Assembly: GCA_947385185.1 (NCBI GenBank)
Contig: CANDJX010000009.1
Location: 1-21,679 of the forward strand
DNA from: an uncultured Clostridia bacterium
GTDB lineage: Bacteria > Bacillota > Clostridia > Christensenellales > Pumilibacteraceae
Length of the DNA stretch: 21,679 nt
Direction: 5' to 3'
Shown: piece after piece, positions 14,254 to 21,679 of the stretch
Layout: every line of letters starts with the position of its first letter
Position numbering within the stretch: position 1 is the stretch's first letter
The notes under the pieces: model-generated
Seen by the model: the letters and a program-made list of their open reading frames with translations, nothing else
Database searches by the model: none
Told to the model about the DNA's origin: nothing
Position numbers and translations under genes: made by a program

Positions 14254-14298
14254 TTCGTAATCAGCAGGTCGGCGGTTCAAGTCCGCCCAGTAGCTCCA
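14254..14298 (+). other. attR candidate: 3' half of tRNA-Thr(CGT)
   Basis: The sequence starts at an anticodon loop TTCGTAA (anticodon CGT) followed by the 3' stem TCAGC. It then has a complete T-arm GGCGG-TTCAAGT-CCGCC, the acceptor 3' strand CAGTAGC, discriminator T and encoded CCA. The 5' half is missing: the bases before the loop do not pair as a stem and belong to the phage side. Integrases often use the 3' half of tRNA genes and leave such a copy at one end. The intact tRNA-Thr should lie at the left end of the element, outside the window. Confidence 0.8.
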
Positions 14299-14304
14299 AG
14301 TCTG

Positions 14305-14340
14305 TCGGTCTGAAAGTATCTTTGCTTTTAGACCGATTTT
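14305..14340 (+). terminator. Terminator following the tRNA-Thr end
   Basis: TCGGTCT (14305-14311) pairs with AGACCGA (14330-14336), with inner AAAG/CTTT pairing and a TTTT tail. It is the natural terminator of the tRNA gene, now separated from the intact gene by the prophage. Confidence 0.8.
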
Positions 14341-14451
14341 CATAAAAAGGATTAAGCGAAAAAATCGAGCGAAACGTTAAGCGGACGGAATAAAACGCTT
14401 ATCGGTTTATTAAACGGACAAAAGTAACAGAGGAGAGTAAAGCGAATCGAA

Positions 14452-15159
14452 ATGGCAATGTGGAATCCGTGGCGCGGTTGCCGCAAATACAGCGAAGGAT
14501 GCAGATACTGTTATATCCATAAAGGCGATTTCAAACGTAAAATCGATACGGGCAATATTGTAAAGACGGATAATTTTTACGCGCCTGTCGCGAAATACAA
14601 ATCGGGAGAATATAAAATAAAGTCGGGACAGACGGTGTATCTTTGTTTTTCCACGGATTTTCTGATTGAGGATGCCGACGAATGGCGATCCGAATGTTGG
14701 CAAATGATGCGGGAGCGTTCCGATCTGAACTTTCTCTTTTTGACAAAGCGTATCGAGCGGTTTATGGATTGTATTCCCGAGGATTGGAACGACGGGTACG
14801 ATAACGTTACTGTCGGGTGTACGGTAGAAAATCGGGACAGAGCCGATTACAGGCTTTCTGTTTTCAAGGAACTCCCTATAAAACATAAGAATATTATCTG
14901 CCAACCGTTGATAGAGGGAATAGATCTTACCGATTATCTCGATAATATCGAACTGGTAGTAGTCGGCGGCGAATCGGACATAAACGCTCGACCGCTCGAT
15001 TATGCGTGGGTGCTTGCCATACGGGAGCAATGTATCGCCCGTAATGTTCGTTTTGAATTTCGGCAATGCGGAACTCATTTTATCAAGGACGGGAAATGTT
15101 ACACGTTGTCCGTTCGCGAATTATGCCGTCAAGCGCGAAAAGCAAATATCGATGTTTGA
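14452..15159 (+). CDS. DUF5131 family (Gp37/Gp68-like) cysteine-motif protein
   Basis: 235 aa. WNPWRGC near the start followed by SEGCRYCY gives the cysteine set C10, C17, C20 typical of the DUF5131/Gp37-Gp68 family found in phages and many bacteria. The later FLTKR, NVTVGCTVEN and VVVGGES segments fit the family and look radical-SAM-like in arrangement, although the chemistry is unknown. Two in-frame ATGs (14452, 14458) follow AGGAGA by 15 and 21 bases, a loose spacing, so the start is not certain. It lies just outside the attR candidate and may be host or a remnant of another mobile element. Confidence 0.85.
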   Translation: MAMWNPWRGCRKYSEGCRYCYIHKGDFKRKIDTGNIVKTDNFYAPVAKYKSGEYKIKSGQTVYLCFSTDFLIEDADEWRSECWQMMRERSDLNFLFLTKRIERFMDCIPEDWNDGYDNVTVGCTVENRDRADYRLSVFKELPIKHKNIICQPLIEGIDLTDYLDNIELVVVGGESDINARPLDYAWVLAIREQCIARNVRFEFRQCGTHFIKDGKCYTLSVRELCRQARKANIDV

Positions 15160-15276
15160 ATAGCCGTCCGGGCTGCGAACGGCATTTAGTATTGTATAGT
15201 ACGGTTAGCTGTAAATACGAATACTTAAAACATATACAATGGATAATTCTTTTGTTTTCGAATATAAGTTTTCGAA

Positions 15277-15317
15277 TATAAAACGGGTTGCCGCATTAAG
15301 CGACAACCCGTTTTATA
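15277..15317. terminator. Bidirectional terminator between convergent genes
   Basis: TATAAAACGGGTTG and CAACCCGTTTTATA form a perfect 14-bp stem around CCGCATTAAGCGA. A/T runs on both sides serve the DUF5131 gene from the left and the PTS gene from the right. A minor GCCGT/ACGGC hairpin precedes it at 15163-15183. Confidence 0.9.
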
Positions 15318-15364
15318 ACAATTCTTCGACGTATGATCCGCAGAAGCAATTTTTTCGGTTGCGT

Positions 15365-16717
15365 TTACAGTTCGAGTTTGAGATCGCCGAATTTTATAAG
15401 TCCGGTTCTGCGGAAGATTTCGGATATAAACAAAGTGAGCGCGGCAGGGAATATGAAGCAGAACAGTGCGATCCACAGTACGGTAAGCCCGGGATTACAT
15501 TCCGCGGAACCTATCATTTCGAACAGCATATCGATCGGTCCGACAAGTCCCGCAGTGCCCATGCCGCTCCCGACGCGCGTCGCAAACAGTCCGAGAGTTT
15601 CGGTTCCGTTCGGAAGAATAGTGGAAAGCATACCGAGAATTGCGGATGAAATTATCGGAGGCAGGAACAGAACGGGTTTGCGGAACACGTTCGGGATCTG
15701 AAGCATGGAAGTGCCGACGCCCTGGGCGACCGCGCCGCCCCACTTGTTTTCGCGGAAACTCATGGCGGCAAACCCCATCATCTGACAGCAGCAGCCGACG
15801 ACCGCCGCGCCTGCGGCAACGCCGGACAGCCCGATAGAAATACCGATCGCCGCCGACGAAATGGGAAGCGTGAGGCATACGCCCATAATGACCGCAATCA
15901 GCATCCCCATGATCGCTACGACTACCGCGCCGAGCGTCTGCACCCAGAGTATGAACGAACCGAGCGCATTGAGCGCGAGCCATATGGGAAAGCCGACGGC
16001 AATACCGCCGATCGCGCCGCCGAGTATGCCGACGAGAGGCGTGACCACTATATCCACTTTGGTTTTTCCGCTTACGAGCTTTGCAAGCGACATCGCCGTC
16101 ATGCTTCCGATGAACGCGCCGATCGGATCGCCCGCGCCCGTGACCGAAATCGCGAACGACGTATTGCGTTCGATCGCGCCTATTATGCCGCCTGCAGGCG
16201 TATATTCCATCGTGGCGGCGTTATAACTCAGTCCTATGATCGCGCCAGCGTACGAGCCTATCATGCCCGCCGCGCAAGCGGAAGCGATCACAAGCGGTTT
16301 GGTTTGTTTCATCTTGACGCAAACGCCTACGCCGATTCCCGCGCCCATCGCGATCTGCGCGATTTTGCCTATAGCCTCGAGCATAAGCCCGAACGCGTTC
16401 GCTCCGCCTTTGTCGCAAAGCAATCCTATCTGCCATATGATCGTGCCTGCAATAAGAGTGGAAAACAGTCCGAGCGCCATGCCGTTCATTCCGTCGATGA
16501 ATATATAATTCATCAGCCATACGAATTTTTTTCTCGCGCCTTCGCAGTCCGAGAATTTCATTTCGGATAATTTTTTCGTCGCGGTTTTTTCGTCTGTTCC
16601 GATATTCTCGTCTTTCCGGTCTTTCACGTCGGTTTCGTCTTTTTCGACGCTCGCGGCATTATCGGCTTTTTCGGTGCTTTCGACGGTCGCGTCGTTCGTT
16701 TTTTCTTCCATATCCAT
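15365..16717 (-). CDS. PTS_EIIC_2-type membrane permease (PTS transporter subunit IIC)
   Basis: 450 aa. Residues 1 to about 65 are a polar, Lys/Glu/Asp/Thr-rich cytoplasmic extension. The rest is a polytopic membrane protein with many Gly/Ala-rich helices. The repeated signatures match the PTS_EIIC_2 family: GMNGMALGLFSTLIAG, GAGDPIGAFIGSM, MGFAAMSFRENKWGGAVAQG and VGPIDMLFEMIG. Such proteins are annotated as sugar-PTS IIC subunits, usually as lone genes without IIA/IIB, and the substrate is unknown. Family members usually lack so long an N-terminal extension. The start follows AAGGAAG. The leader of about 125 nt contains a terminator-like hairpin. Confidence 0.87.
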   Translation of the reverse strand: MDMEEKTNDATVESTEKADNAASVEKDETDVKDRKDENIGTDEKTATKKLSEMKFSDCEGARKKFVWLMNYIFIDGMNGMALGLFSTLIAGTIIWQIGLLCDKGGANAFGLMLEAIGKIAQIAMGAGIGVGVCVKMKQTKPLVIASACAAGMIGSYAGAIIGLSYNAATMEYTPAGGIIGAIERNTSFAISVTGAGDPIGAFIGSMTAMSLAKLVSGKTKVDIVVTPLVGILGGAIGGIAVGFPIWLALNALGSFILWVQTLGAVVVAIMGMLIAVIMGVCLTLPISSAAIGISIGLSGVAAGAAVVGCCCQMMGFAAMSFRENKWGGAVAQGVGTSMLQIPNVFRKPVLFLPPIISSAILGMLSTILPNGTETLGLFATRVGSGMGTAGLVGPIDMLFEMIGSAECNPGLTVLWIALFCFIFPAALTLFISEIFRRTGLIKFGDLKLEL

Positions 16718-16742
16718 ATTTTACTTCCTTAAAAAAATTCAT

Positions 16743-16774
16743 AACAAAAAATCCGTTGCACGTACGGCCCGGAT
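16743..16774 (-). promoter_or_regulatory. Possible attenuator hairpin in the PTS gene leader
   Basis: On the minus strand ATCCG...CGGAT (or the inner CCGT...ACGG) is followed by TTTTTTGTT. It lies between the predicted transcription start (about 16842) and the PTS start codon. Leader terminators governed by antiterminators are common for PTS genes, but no antiterminator site was identified. Confidence 0.4.
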
Positions 16775-16848
16775 CATGAATGTTGTTTTTACAAAGCCGT
16801 ACATTCTACGCTTCCACGGACATTATGCCCGCACTTGATTGTGGATAT

Positions 16849-16877
16849 ACTATAATCTTTTTTATTATGAATGTCAA
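16849..16877 (-). promoter_or_regulatory. Promoter of the PTS permease gene
   Basis: On the minus strand TTGACA (16877-16872), exactly 17 bases, TATAGT (16854-16849). The predicted start is near 16842. Confidence 0.8.
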
Positions 16878-16935
16878 GCGTTTGAAATTAAATTGTCGCC
16901 GAAAGTCCGCAAAAGCGACTGCAATGTCAAAACAC

Positions 16936-16964
16936 TTGACAATTCGTTCAAATAGTAGTATAAC
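16936..16964 (+). promoter_or_regulatory. Promoter of the giant surface protein gene
   Basis: TTGACA (16936-16941), exactly 17 bases, TATAAC (16959-16964). The predicted start is near 16971, giving a leader of about 68 nt with AAGGAG at 17024-17029. Confidence 0.85.
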
Positions 16965-17038
16965 AAATGAACGAAAATAAAAGAACAAAAGCGAAAAGTC
17001 ATATAAATTTTGCGAAAACGAAGAAGGAGCGAAAGAGT

Positions 17039-20000
17039 ATGAAAGAATACAAAATAATCCGGGGGGGGGGTAATAAATCCGTAAAAGCGGCAGACGGCGC
17101 AAGTGTGTTGCGTCTTGTTTTGCTTGCAATAATCACGTTATCGATCTGCGCGGCGGCAACGCTTTGCGCGGTTTTTTCGTATGACGGAATAAGCGATTGC
17201 GATATTGCGTATGCCGCTACGGGTGCAAGTCCCGTATCCGAAATTTGGATCGATTCGGTAAAAAAATTCGATCAGAAGAATATGAAGAAACTATACTCGG
17301 CTTTGGGCGGTTCGTCGATTACAACGTTAAGCGATCTGAAAACGTGGATAAACGGCGGCGCAAAGACGAGCGCGGACATTCGGAACAACAATAGCGGGTC
17401 GAACGTTATTCTGACGTTCGGCGATAAGAATTGGGCGGCGACATATCTTACGGAAGTAAACGGTGACATAGTACTTACGCTTATACTTGAGGACAAAGCC
17501 GTCAATTCGTCGAACTTCAATAGTTGGAGTAATAAAAACGTCGGAACTTATCCTTCGGATAGCTACGGATCGAGCCAAGTTCGCGCTTCGCTTATAAGCG
17601 GCAACGCTTTGCTGTTGAACAGTGCGGACGGAACGTCGCCGGTCGCAAGTTATGCAGACTCCGTAGCCACTCTTACCGCGATGACAGCCACGACGCCGCT
17701 CGGCGCGGAATTTGCGAAATTCGTAAATACCGTCGCGAACGGCGGCGTAAGCGATTATATCCTGACGCCTGCCGAAGCGAAATACCAGGAATTCGAAAGC
17801 GCGTATAGCATTATCGGCGCACCTTACTATCCCGTCGATACGTCGAACGATGCATTCGGCAGCGTCGGAAACGACCATTTTTCAGGCGGAAACTCGGTAT
17901 ATAACTATTACACGAATACAGTCGTAGATACTACGACTTATGTGCGGTGGAAGGATGATAAAATATGGATACCGAGCGCAGCCGAGCTCGGTTGCGCCGA
18001 CAGCGCCAACGGTATTTGGAAAACCAATACGGATTTAAGACAGATCAGCGCGGCTTATATGCTTCGTTCGAACGGGTATTCTTCATACTCGGGATATTAC
18101 ATTATGAATGCTTCCGGTGTGTCGCATACCGTCGCGGGTTATTGGATAGACGCGTGCACCGCTTCTTCCATTCGCCCGGCATTGCATTTGAATCTTACCA
18201 AGGCGGACGCCGATTCGGGTATTGCGAAGCCCACTGCTCCGTCGACAACGTTCACGTACAACGGAAGCGCGCATACTTACGCGCCGACGGGCTTCGATAA
18301 CGATACCATGACAATATCGGGTAACGTACAGACGAATGTAAAGCTCAAGGACGGCACTACGACTTATGAAGCGGATCCCGACGGACATATAGTCAAAGTC
18401 ACGCCGAAAGCTGGGTACAGATGGCACGACGGAACGACCAATCCGGTCGAACTGAACTTCGTCATAAACAAAGCCACGCCGAGTATAGCGCCGACGTATA
18501 CTGCGAATACTTACGTATCCGAGGGATTGCCGACGCTGTCGTATACTACGACCGTGTCCGGCTTGACGGGTACCATATCCTGGGATTCGGCTACGCCTGC
18601 CGTAGGAACGCATGATTACGATTGGACGTTCGTGCCCGACGACGCGTATAAAGGGAATTATAACAACGCTGCGGGGAAAGAAACGCTTACTTATCAGCAA
18701 GCGACCGTAAGCGGAATATCGGTTTTGCCGAAGTCGGGGAATGCGGGCAAGATATACGATATATTCACTCAAGACGACGTGAAGAACAGTCTTGACGTAA
18801 AGATAAACTATACGGACGGAAGAAGCACGGCGGTCATTCCGTCGCAGTTCACCATAGTGTCGGGATATTCGGACATAGCGACAAGCGCCGGCGGAACGGC
18901 TACGCTCATGATACAGGAAGACGTAACGGGAGATTCGCATTTCACGAATATAACGGTGACGGTAAACAGAGCCGTGTTGAATAATCTTGTGGCGACATAT
19001 GCCGCGCCAACGCCCAATCTGACATATCCGACCAAAGTAAGCGACGTAATGAATAATCTTACCGTGCGCGGAAGCTGGGATTGTTACAGCACATTGCACG
19101 TAATAAATAAATCGGACGTAACGCTTGACAAGACGGACGCGGACCTCGTCGCGGGCGCGAATACCGTGACGGTATCCTACGGCGGAAAGACGGCGACGTT
19201 TACGGTCAACGTGGACAAAGGCACGTATAATATGACGGGCATAGCCCTGAACGGAGATACCGTGACTTACGACGGAAGCGCGAAAAGTCTTGCGATCACG
19301 GGCAATCTGCCGACGGGAGTGACCGTAGCTTATGCGTACGAAAAAGGGGGAACGCCTGTTGCGTCGAGCGACGTAAAGGATGCGGGGACTTATACCGTGA
19401 CCGCAACTTTCACCGGCGATACCGCGAACTACAATACGATACCCGATATGACTGCGACGCTTACGATAGATAAAGCGACGTTCGATATGAGCGGAATAAC
19501 GTTCGTAAACAAGCAGGTCACTTATGACGGAGCGGCAAAGAGTCATAGCATAGCGGGAACGTTGCCGAGCGGAGTGACGGTAACTTACGAGTATAAGGAC
19601 GGAAGCGGGAACGTAATAGCGGCAAGCGACGTAAAGGCTGTCGGTATGTATACGGTCATAGCGCGCTTTACGCATACGGACGCGAACTATAACGCGATAC
19701 CCGACAAGACGGCTACGCTTGAAATAATGAACAAGAAGCTGTACGATACGAGCGGAGTTACGATAACGTCAAGCGGCGCGGAAAAAGGGAGCGACGGGAA
19801 GTATACGGCTACGTACGAGCCGGGAGGTAAGGTAACATTCGCGCCCGGCGGAGAAATAAAGGACGCGGACGGGAACGTTGTAAGCGGCGTGACGCGAACG
19901 ATGAGGTACGAGAAGAAGGACGGAAGCGGGAACTGGATAGCGGTGACTGCGGACGATCTTACGGATGCGGGCGAGTACCGCATAACGGTGGAATATTCGG

Positions 20001-21679
20001 GAGAGGACAGCGAGTACGCGGAAATTCCCGACGAAGTGCTCGAACTTACGATAGACAAAGCGGAGATAAACGAGAGTGACGTGCGGTTCACAGACGGGAG
20101 CGGAGAGGGCGACGGACTTAACTTCGACATAGACGTCGGAGAGGAAGTTCCCGAAATACATATAGACGCGGGCAGTCTGCCCTCTGGCGTGACCTTGACC
20201 GAAGATACCGTAAGCTATGAAAAGAAGAACGAAAACGGGAACTGGGAGCCTGTTACGGGTACGCCGATAGACGTAGGCGAGTACCGCGTAAAAATAACGA
20301 CTTCGCATACGAACGACAATTACAAGCAATTGCCGCCCGTATATGCTACGCTGAACATCAACCGGATAGCGTATCCTCTGACCGGAGTGGACTTCTTCGA
20401 CGTGACGGAAGACTATGACGGCGCGGCTAAGAACATAACTGTATCGGGGACGATACCGGACGGAGTGACGGTAACTTACGTATACGAAAAAGCGGACGGT
20501 ACGGTAATAGCCGCGGGCGACGTGATTGAGATCGGAGTATACAAAGTAACGGCGAAGTTCAGTCACAACGACCCGAACTACGGCGCGATCGAGGACATGA
20601 CGGCGACGCTGCGTATAGGCAAGCGCACGGTGCTTATCCCCACGTATAACGGAACGCTTAAATACACGGGCGAGGAGATATTGCCGAGCGGAAGCGATTT
20701 CGATAAATACGACGAGCGCTATATGAGCATTGTCGAAGCCAAGAGCGAAAAAGGCACGGACGCAGGGACGTATTATATAGTGTTCGTACTCACCGACACC
20801 GTGCATTACGAATGGGAAAATATCGCAATAACGCCGCAAGCGGTTTCGTATGCATATGTGCTCAATGAAGAAGTAACGCTCGATTACGGTGAAGCGAGAG
20901 CGCCGTGGAGTATAGGAAAAGCAATAATAACGGCGACGTCTGTAAGCGGCGGACTACCAGCGCTGTCGAGCGACAGCTATAAGGGCAGTTTCGACGGGAT
21001 AGTGGAGTATAAGTATTATACGGACGAAGGGTGCGGTGAAGAAATAAGTCCCGACCGACTCGAGAAAGGCAAGACTTATTACGTCAAGGGAAGCATAACG
21101 AGCGGGAACTTCGAGTTCGACGCAAGAGCGGCGGAATTGTTTAACGGAGCGATAGAATACGATTACGTCGGGGAGCCTACGTTCTGGGACAACGTGACGG
21201 CGTTTTTTGCGGCGAACTGGATATGGTTTGCGATCGGGCTGGGCGCGTTGCTGTTATTGTTGCTGATAATTTTGCTTGCGATAAGGCATAAGAGGAGAGC
21301 GGCGAAGCGAGCCAAACTCGAAGCGGAAGCGGAGGAGCGCAGAAGAAAAGAAGAGCTTGAGGAACGCAGACGCGCCGAAGAACGCGAGGAACGCAGAAGA
21401 AAGGAAGAAGCCGAAGAACGTCGACAGGAACGCGAAATGCGCATGATGATGCAACAGCCTATGATGATGGGTGGCATGCCGCAGATGCAGATGCCCGTAC
21501 AGACGGTGCAAACGGCTCCCGCCGCGCAGTCGTCCGTAGACGGTAATATAATAGCCGAACTTAAAGCGGAAATAGAAAAACTGAGAAACGAACAGCACGA
21601 AGCGAAAGCGGAGAGCGCTCAACAGGCGTTGGCGGCGCAGGTCGCGGCGATCGAGCGCGCAATGGCGGCGCAGGAAACG
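17039..21679 (+). CDS. Giant MBG-repeat surface protein with cytoplasmic coiled-coil tail (3' end outside window)
   Basis: 1547 codons are open to the window edge. AAGGAG lies nine bases before the ATG. Residues 7-11 are encoded across a ten-G run. A signal peptide spans about residues 22-55 (LRLVLLAIITLSICAAATL, then a likely AYA site). Residues about 290-400 contain IWIPSAAELG, MLRSNG and SIRPALHLNL, resembling the DUF6273 domain of Bacillota surface proteins. About eight MBG/Ig-like repeats follow, marked by VTYDGSAKS, NLPTGVTV, DAGTYTV and ATLTIDKA-type motifs. A single membrane helix lies near residues 1394-1416. It is followed by KRR, a Glu/Arg coiled coil, a Met/Gln-rich stretch and another helix. 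Membrane anchoring with a long cytoplasmic tail, rather than LPXTG, is unusual. Adhesion or cell-surface sensing is inference. Confidence 0.88.
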   Translation, partial: MKEYKIIRGGGNKSVKAADGASVLRLVLLAIITLSICAAATLCAVFSYDGISDCDIAYAATGASPVSEIWIDSVKKFDQKNMKKLYSALGGSSITTLSDLKTWINGGAKTSADIRNNNSGSNVILTFGDKNWAATYLTEVNGDIVLTLILEDKAVNSSNFNSWSNKNVGTYPSDSYGSSQVRASLISGNALLLNSADGTSPVASYADSVATLTAMTATTPLGAEFAKFVNTVANGGVSDYILTPAEAKYQEFESAYSIIGAPYYPVDTSNDAFGSVGNDHFSGGNSVYNYYTNTVVDTTTYVRWKDDKIWIPSAAELGCADSANGIWKTNTDLRQISAAYMLRSNGYSSYSGYYIMNASGVSHTVAGYWIDACTASSIRPALHLNLTKADADSGIAKPTAPSTTFTYNGSAHTYAPTGFDNDTMTISGNVQTNVKLKDGTTTYEADPDGHIVKVTPKAGYRWHDGTTNPVELNFVINKATPSIAPTYTANTYVSEGLPTLSYTTTVSGLTGTISWDSATPAVGTHDYDWTFVPDDAYKGNYNNAAGKETLTYQQATVSGISVLPKSGNAGKIYDIFTQDDVKNSLDVKINYTDGRSTAVIPSQFTIVSGYSDIATSAGGTATLMIQEDVTGDSHFTNITVTVNRAVLNNLVATYAAPTPNLTYPTKVSDVMNNLTVRGSWDCYSTLHVINKSDVTLDKTDADLVAGANTVTVSYGGKTATFTVNVDKGTYNMTGIALNGDTVTYDGSAKSLAITGNLPTGVTVAYAYEKGGTPVASSDVKDAGTYTVTATFTGDTANYNTIPDMTATLTIDKATFDMSGITFVNKQVTYDGAAKSHSIAGTLPSGVTVTYEYKDGSGNVIAASDVKAVGMYTVIARFTHTDANYNAIPDKTATLEIMNKKLYDTSGVTITSSGAEKGSDGKYTATYEPGGKVTFAPGGEIKDADGNVVSGVTRTMRYEKKDGSGNWIAVTADDLTDAGEYRITVEYSGEDSEYAEIPDEVLELTIDKAEINESDVRFTDGSGEGDGLNFDIDVGEEVPEIHIDAGSLPSGVTLTEDTVSYEKKNENGNWEPVTGTPIDVGEYRVKITTSHTNDNYKQLPPVYATLNINRIAYPLTGVDFFDVTEDYDGAAKNITVSGTIPDGVTVTYVYEKADGTVIAAGDVIEIGVYKVTAKFSHNDPNYGAIEDMTATLRIGKRTVLIPTYNGTLKYTGEEILPSGSDFDKYDERYMSIVEAKSEKGTDAGTYYIVFVLTDTVHYEWENIAITPQAVSYAYVLNEEVTLDYGEARAPWSIGKAIITATSVSGGLPALSSDSYKGSFDGIVEYKYYTDEGCGEEISPDRLEKGKTYYVKGSITSGNFEFDARAAELFNGAIEYDYVGEPTFWDNVTAFFAANWIWFAIGLGALLLLLLIILLAIRHKRRAAKRAKLEAEAEERRRKEELEERRRAEEREERRRKEEAEERRQEREMRMMMQQPMMMGGMPQMQMPVQTVQTAPAAQSSVDGNIIAELKAEIEKLRNEQHEAKAESAQQALAAQVAAIERAMAAQET
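17061..17070 (+). repeat. Homopolymer run of ten G inside the coding start (phase-variation tract)
   Basis: The ten G lie in codons 8-11 of the surface protein. With ten G the frame is open. With eleven the next codon is TAA, and with nine a TAA appears four codons past the run. Runs of this length are prone to slipped-strand errors. Confidence 0.9.

Noticed and set aside
14410..15078. 222-aa minus-strand frame opposite the DUF5131 gene
   Set aside because: The plus frame carries the family cysteine motif; the minus frame is a shadow.
15239..15701. Plus-strand frames of 122-136 aa overlapping the 3' end of the PTS gene
   Set aside because: They overlap a membrane protein with strong family signatures and start within or beside the bidirectional terminator.
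18083..20839. Long minus-strand reading frames of up to 530 aa opposite the surface protein
   Set aside because: They are shadows of the MBG-repeat gene: Arg/Tyr/Val-rich products of a GC-skewed repeat code with no ribosome sites, and the plus frame has clear domains.

Overview
The window looks like Bacillota (probably gut Clostridia) chromosomal DNA carrying an integrated filamentous-phage-like (inovirus-like) element. The host call rests on consensus-like TTGACA/TATAAT promoters, AAGGAGG-type ribosome binding sites, a Firmicutes-type tRNA-Thr(CGT) fragment, a PTS_EIIC_2-type permease and an MBG-repeat surface protein. The genus cannot be named from sequence alone.

Positions 1 to about 14,250 (phage-like). 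Apart from a yefM-yoeB toxin-antitoxin pair (6651-7162, plus strand), every gene is on the minus strand. Reading right to left from 14,164: three membrane or secreted structural proteins (334, 175 and about 648 aa), a basic 134-aa protein, a 68-aa protein, a Zot/pI-like ATPase, a 142-aa protein, an ORF-free GC-rich region with large hairpins (probable origin/packaging region), a HUH rolling-circle Rep, the toxin-antitoxin pair, small genes (67, 54, 74, 117 and 99 aa) and a tRNA-like element. A second structural module follows (346, 375, 194 and about 632 aa, then the start of a second 134-aa-type gene) and runs off the left edge. The two structural modules are paralogous. Their gene starts and ends are nearly identical in DNA, while the middles have diverged. 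The right end of the element is at about 14,210-14,298, where a 13-bp hairpin terminator abuts the 3' half of tRNA-Thr(CGT), a probable attR. No integrase and no second tRNA half are visible, so the left end lies outside the window.

Positions 14,299-15,360. The tRNA terminator is followed by a DUF5131 (Gp37/Gp68-like) cysteine-motif protein and a 14-bp bidirectional terminator.

Positions 15,365-21,679. Two divergent genes each have a promoter with exact 17-bp spacing: a PTS_EIIC_2-type membrane permease (leftward) with a terminator-like hairpin in its leader, and a giant surface protein (rightward, open at the window end). The surface protein has a DUF6273-like region, about eight MBG/Ig-like repeats, one membrane helix and a cytoplasmic coiled-coil tail. 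It carries a run of ten G in codons 8-11, just before the signal peptide. Loss or gain of one G gives immediate stop codons, so this is a strong phase-variation candidate.

The best candidates for something new are the poly-G switch, a compact plus-strand RNA (about 10,180-10,255) with its own promoter and terminator opposite the phage operon, the ORF-free hairpin region at 8,337-8,651, a tRNA-like element with a reduced D-arm, and a shared hydrophobic C-terminal motif on the phage structural proteins.
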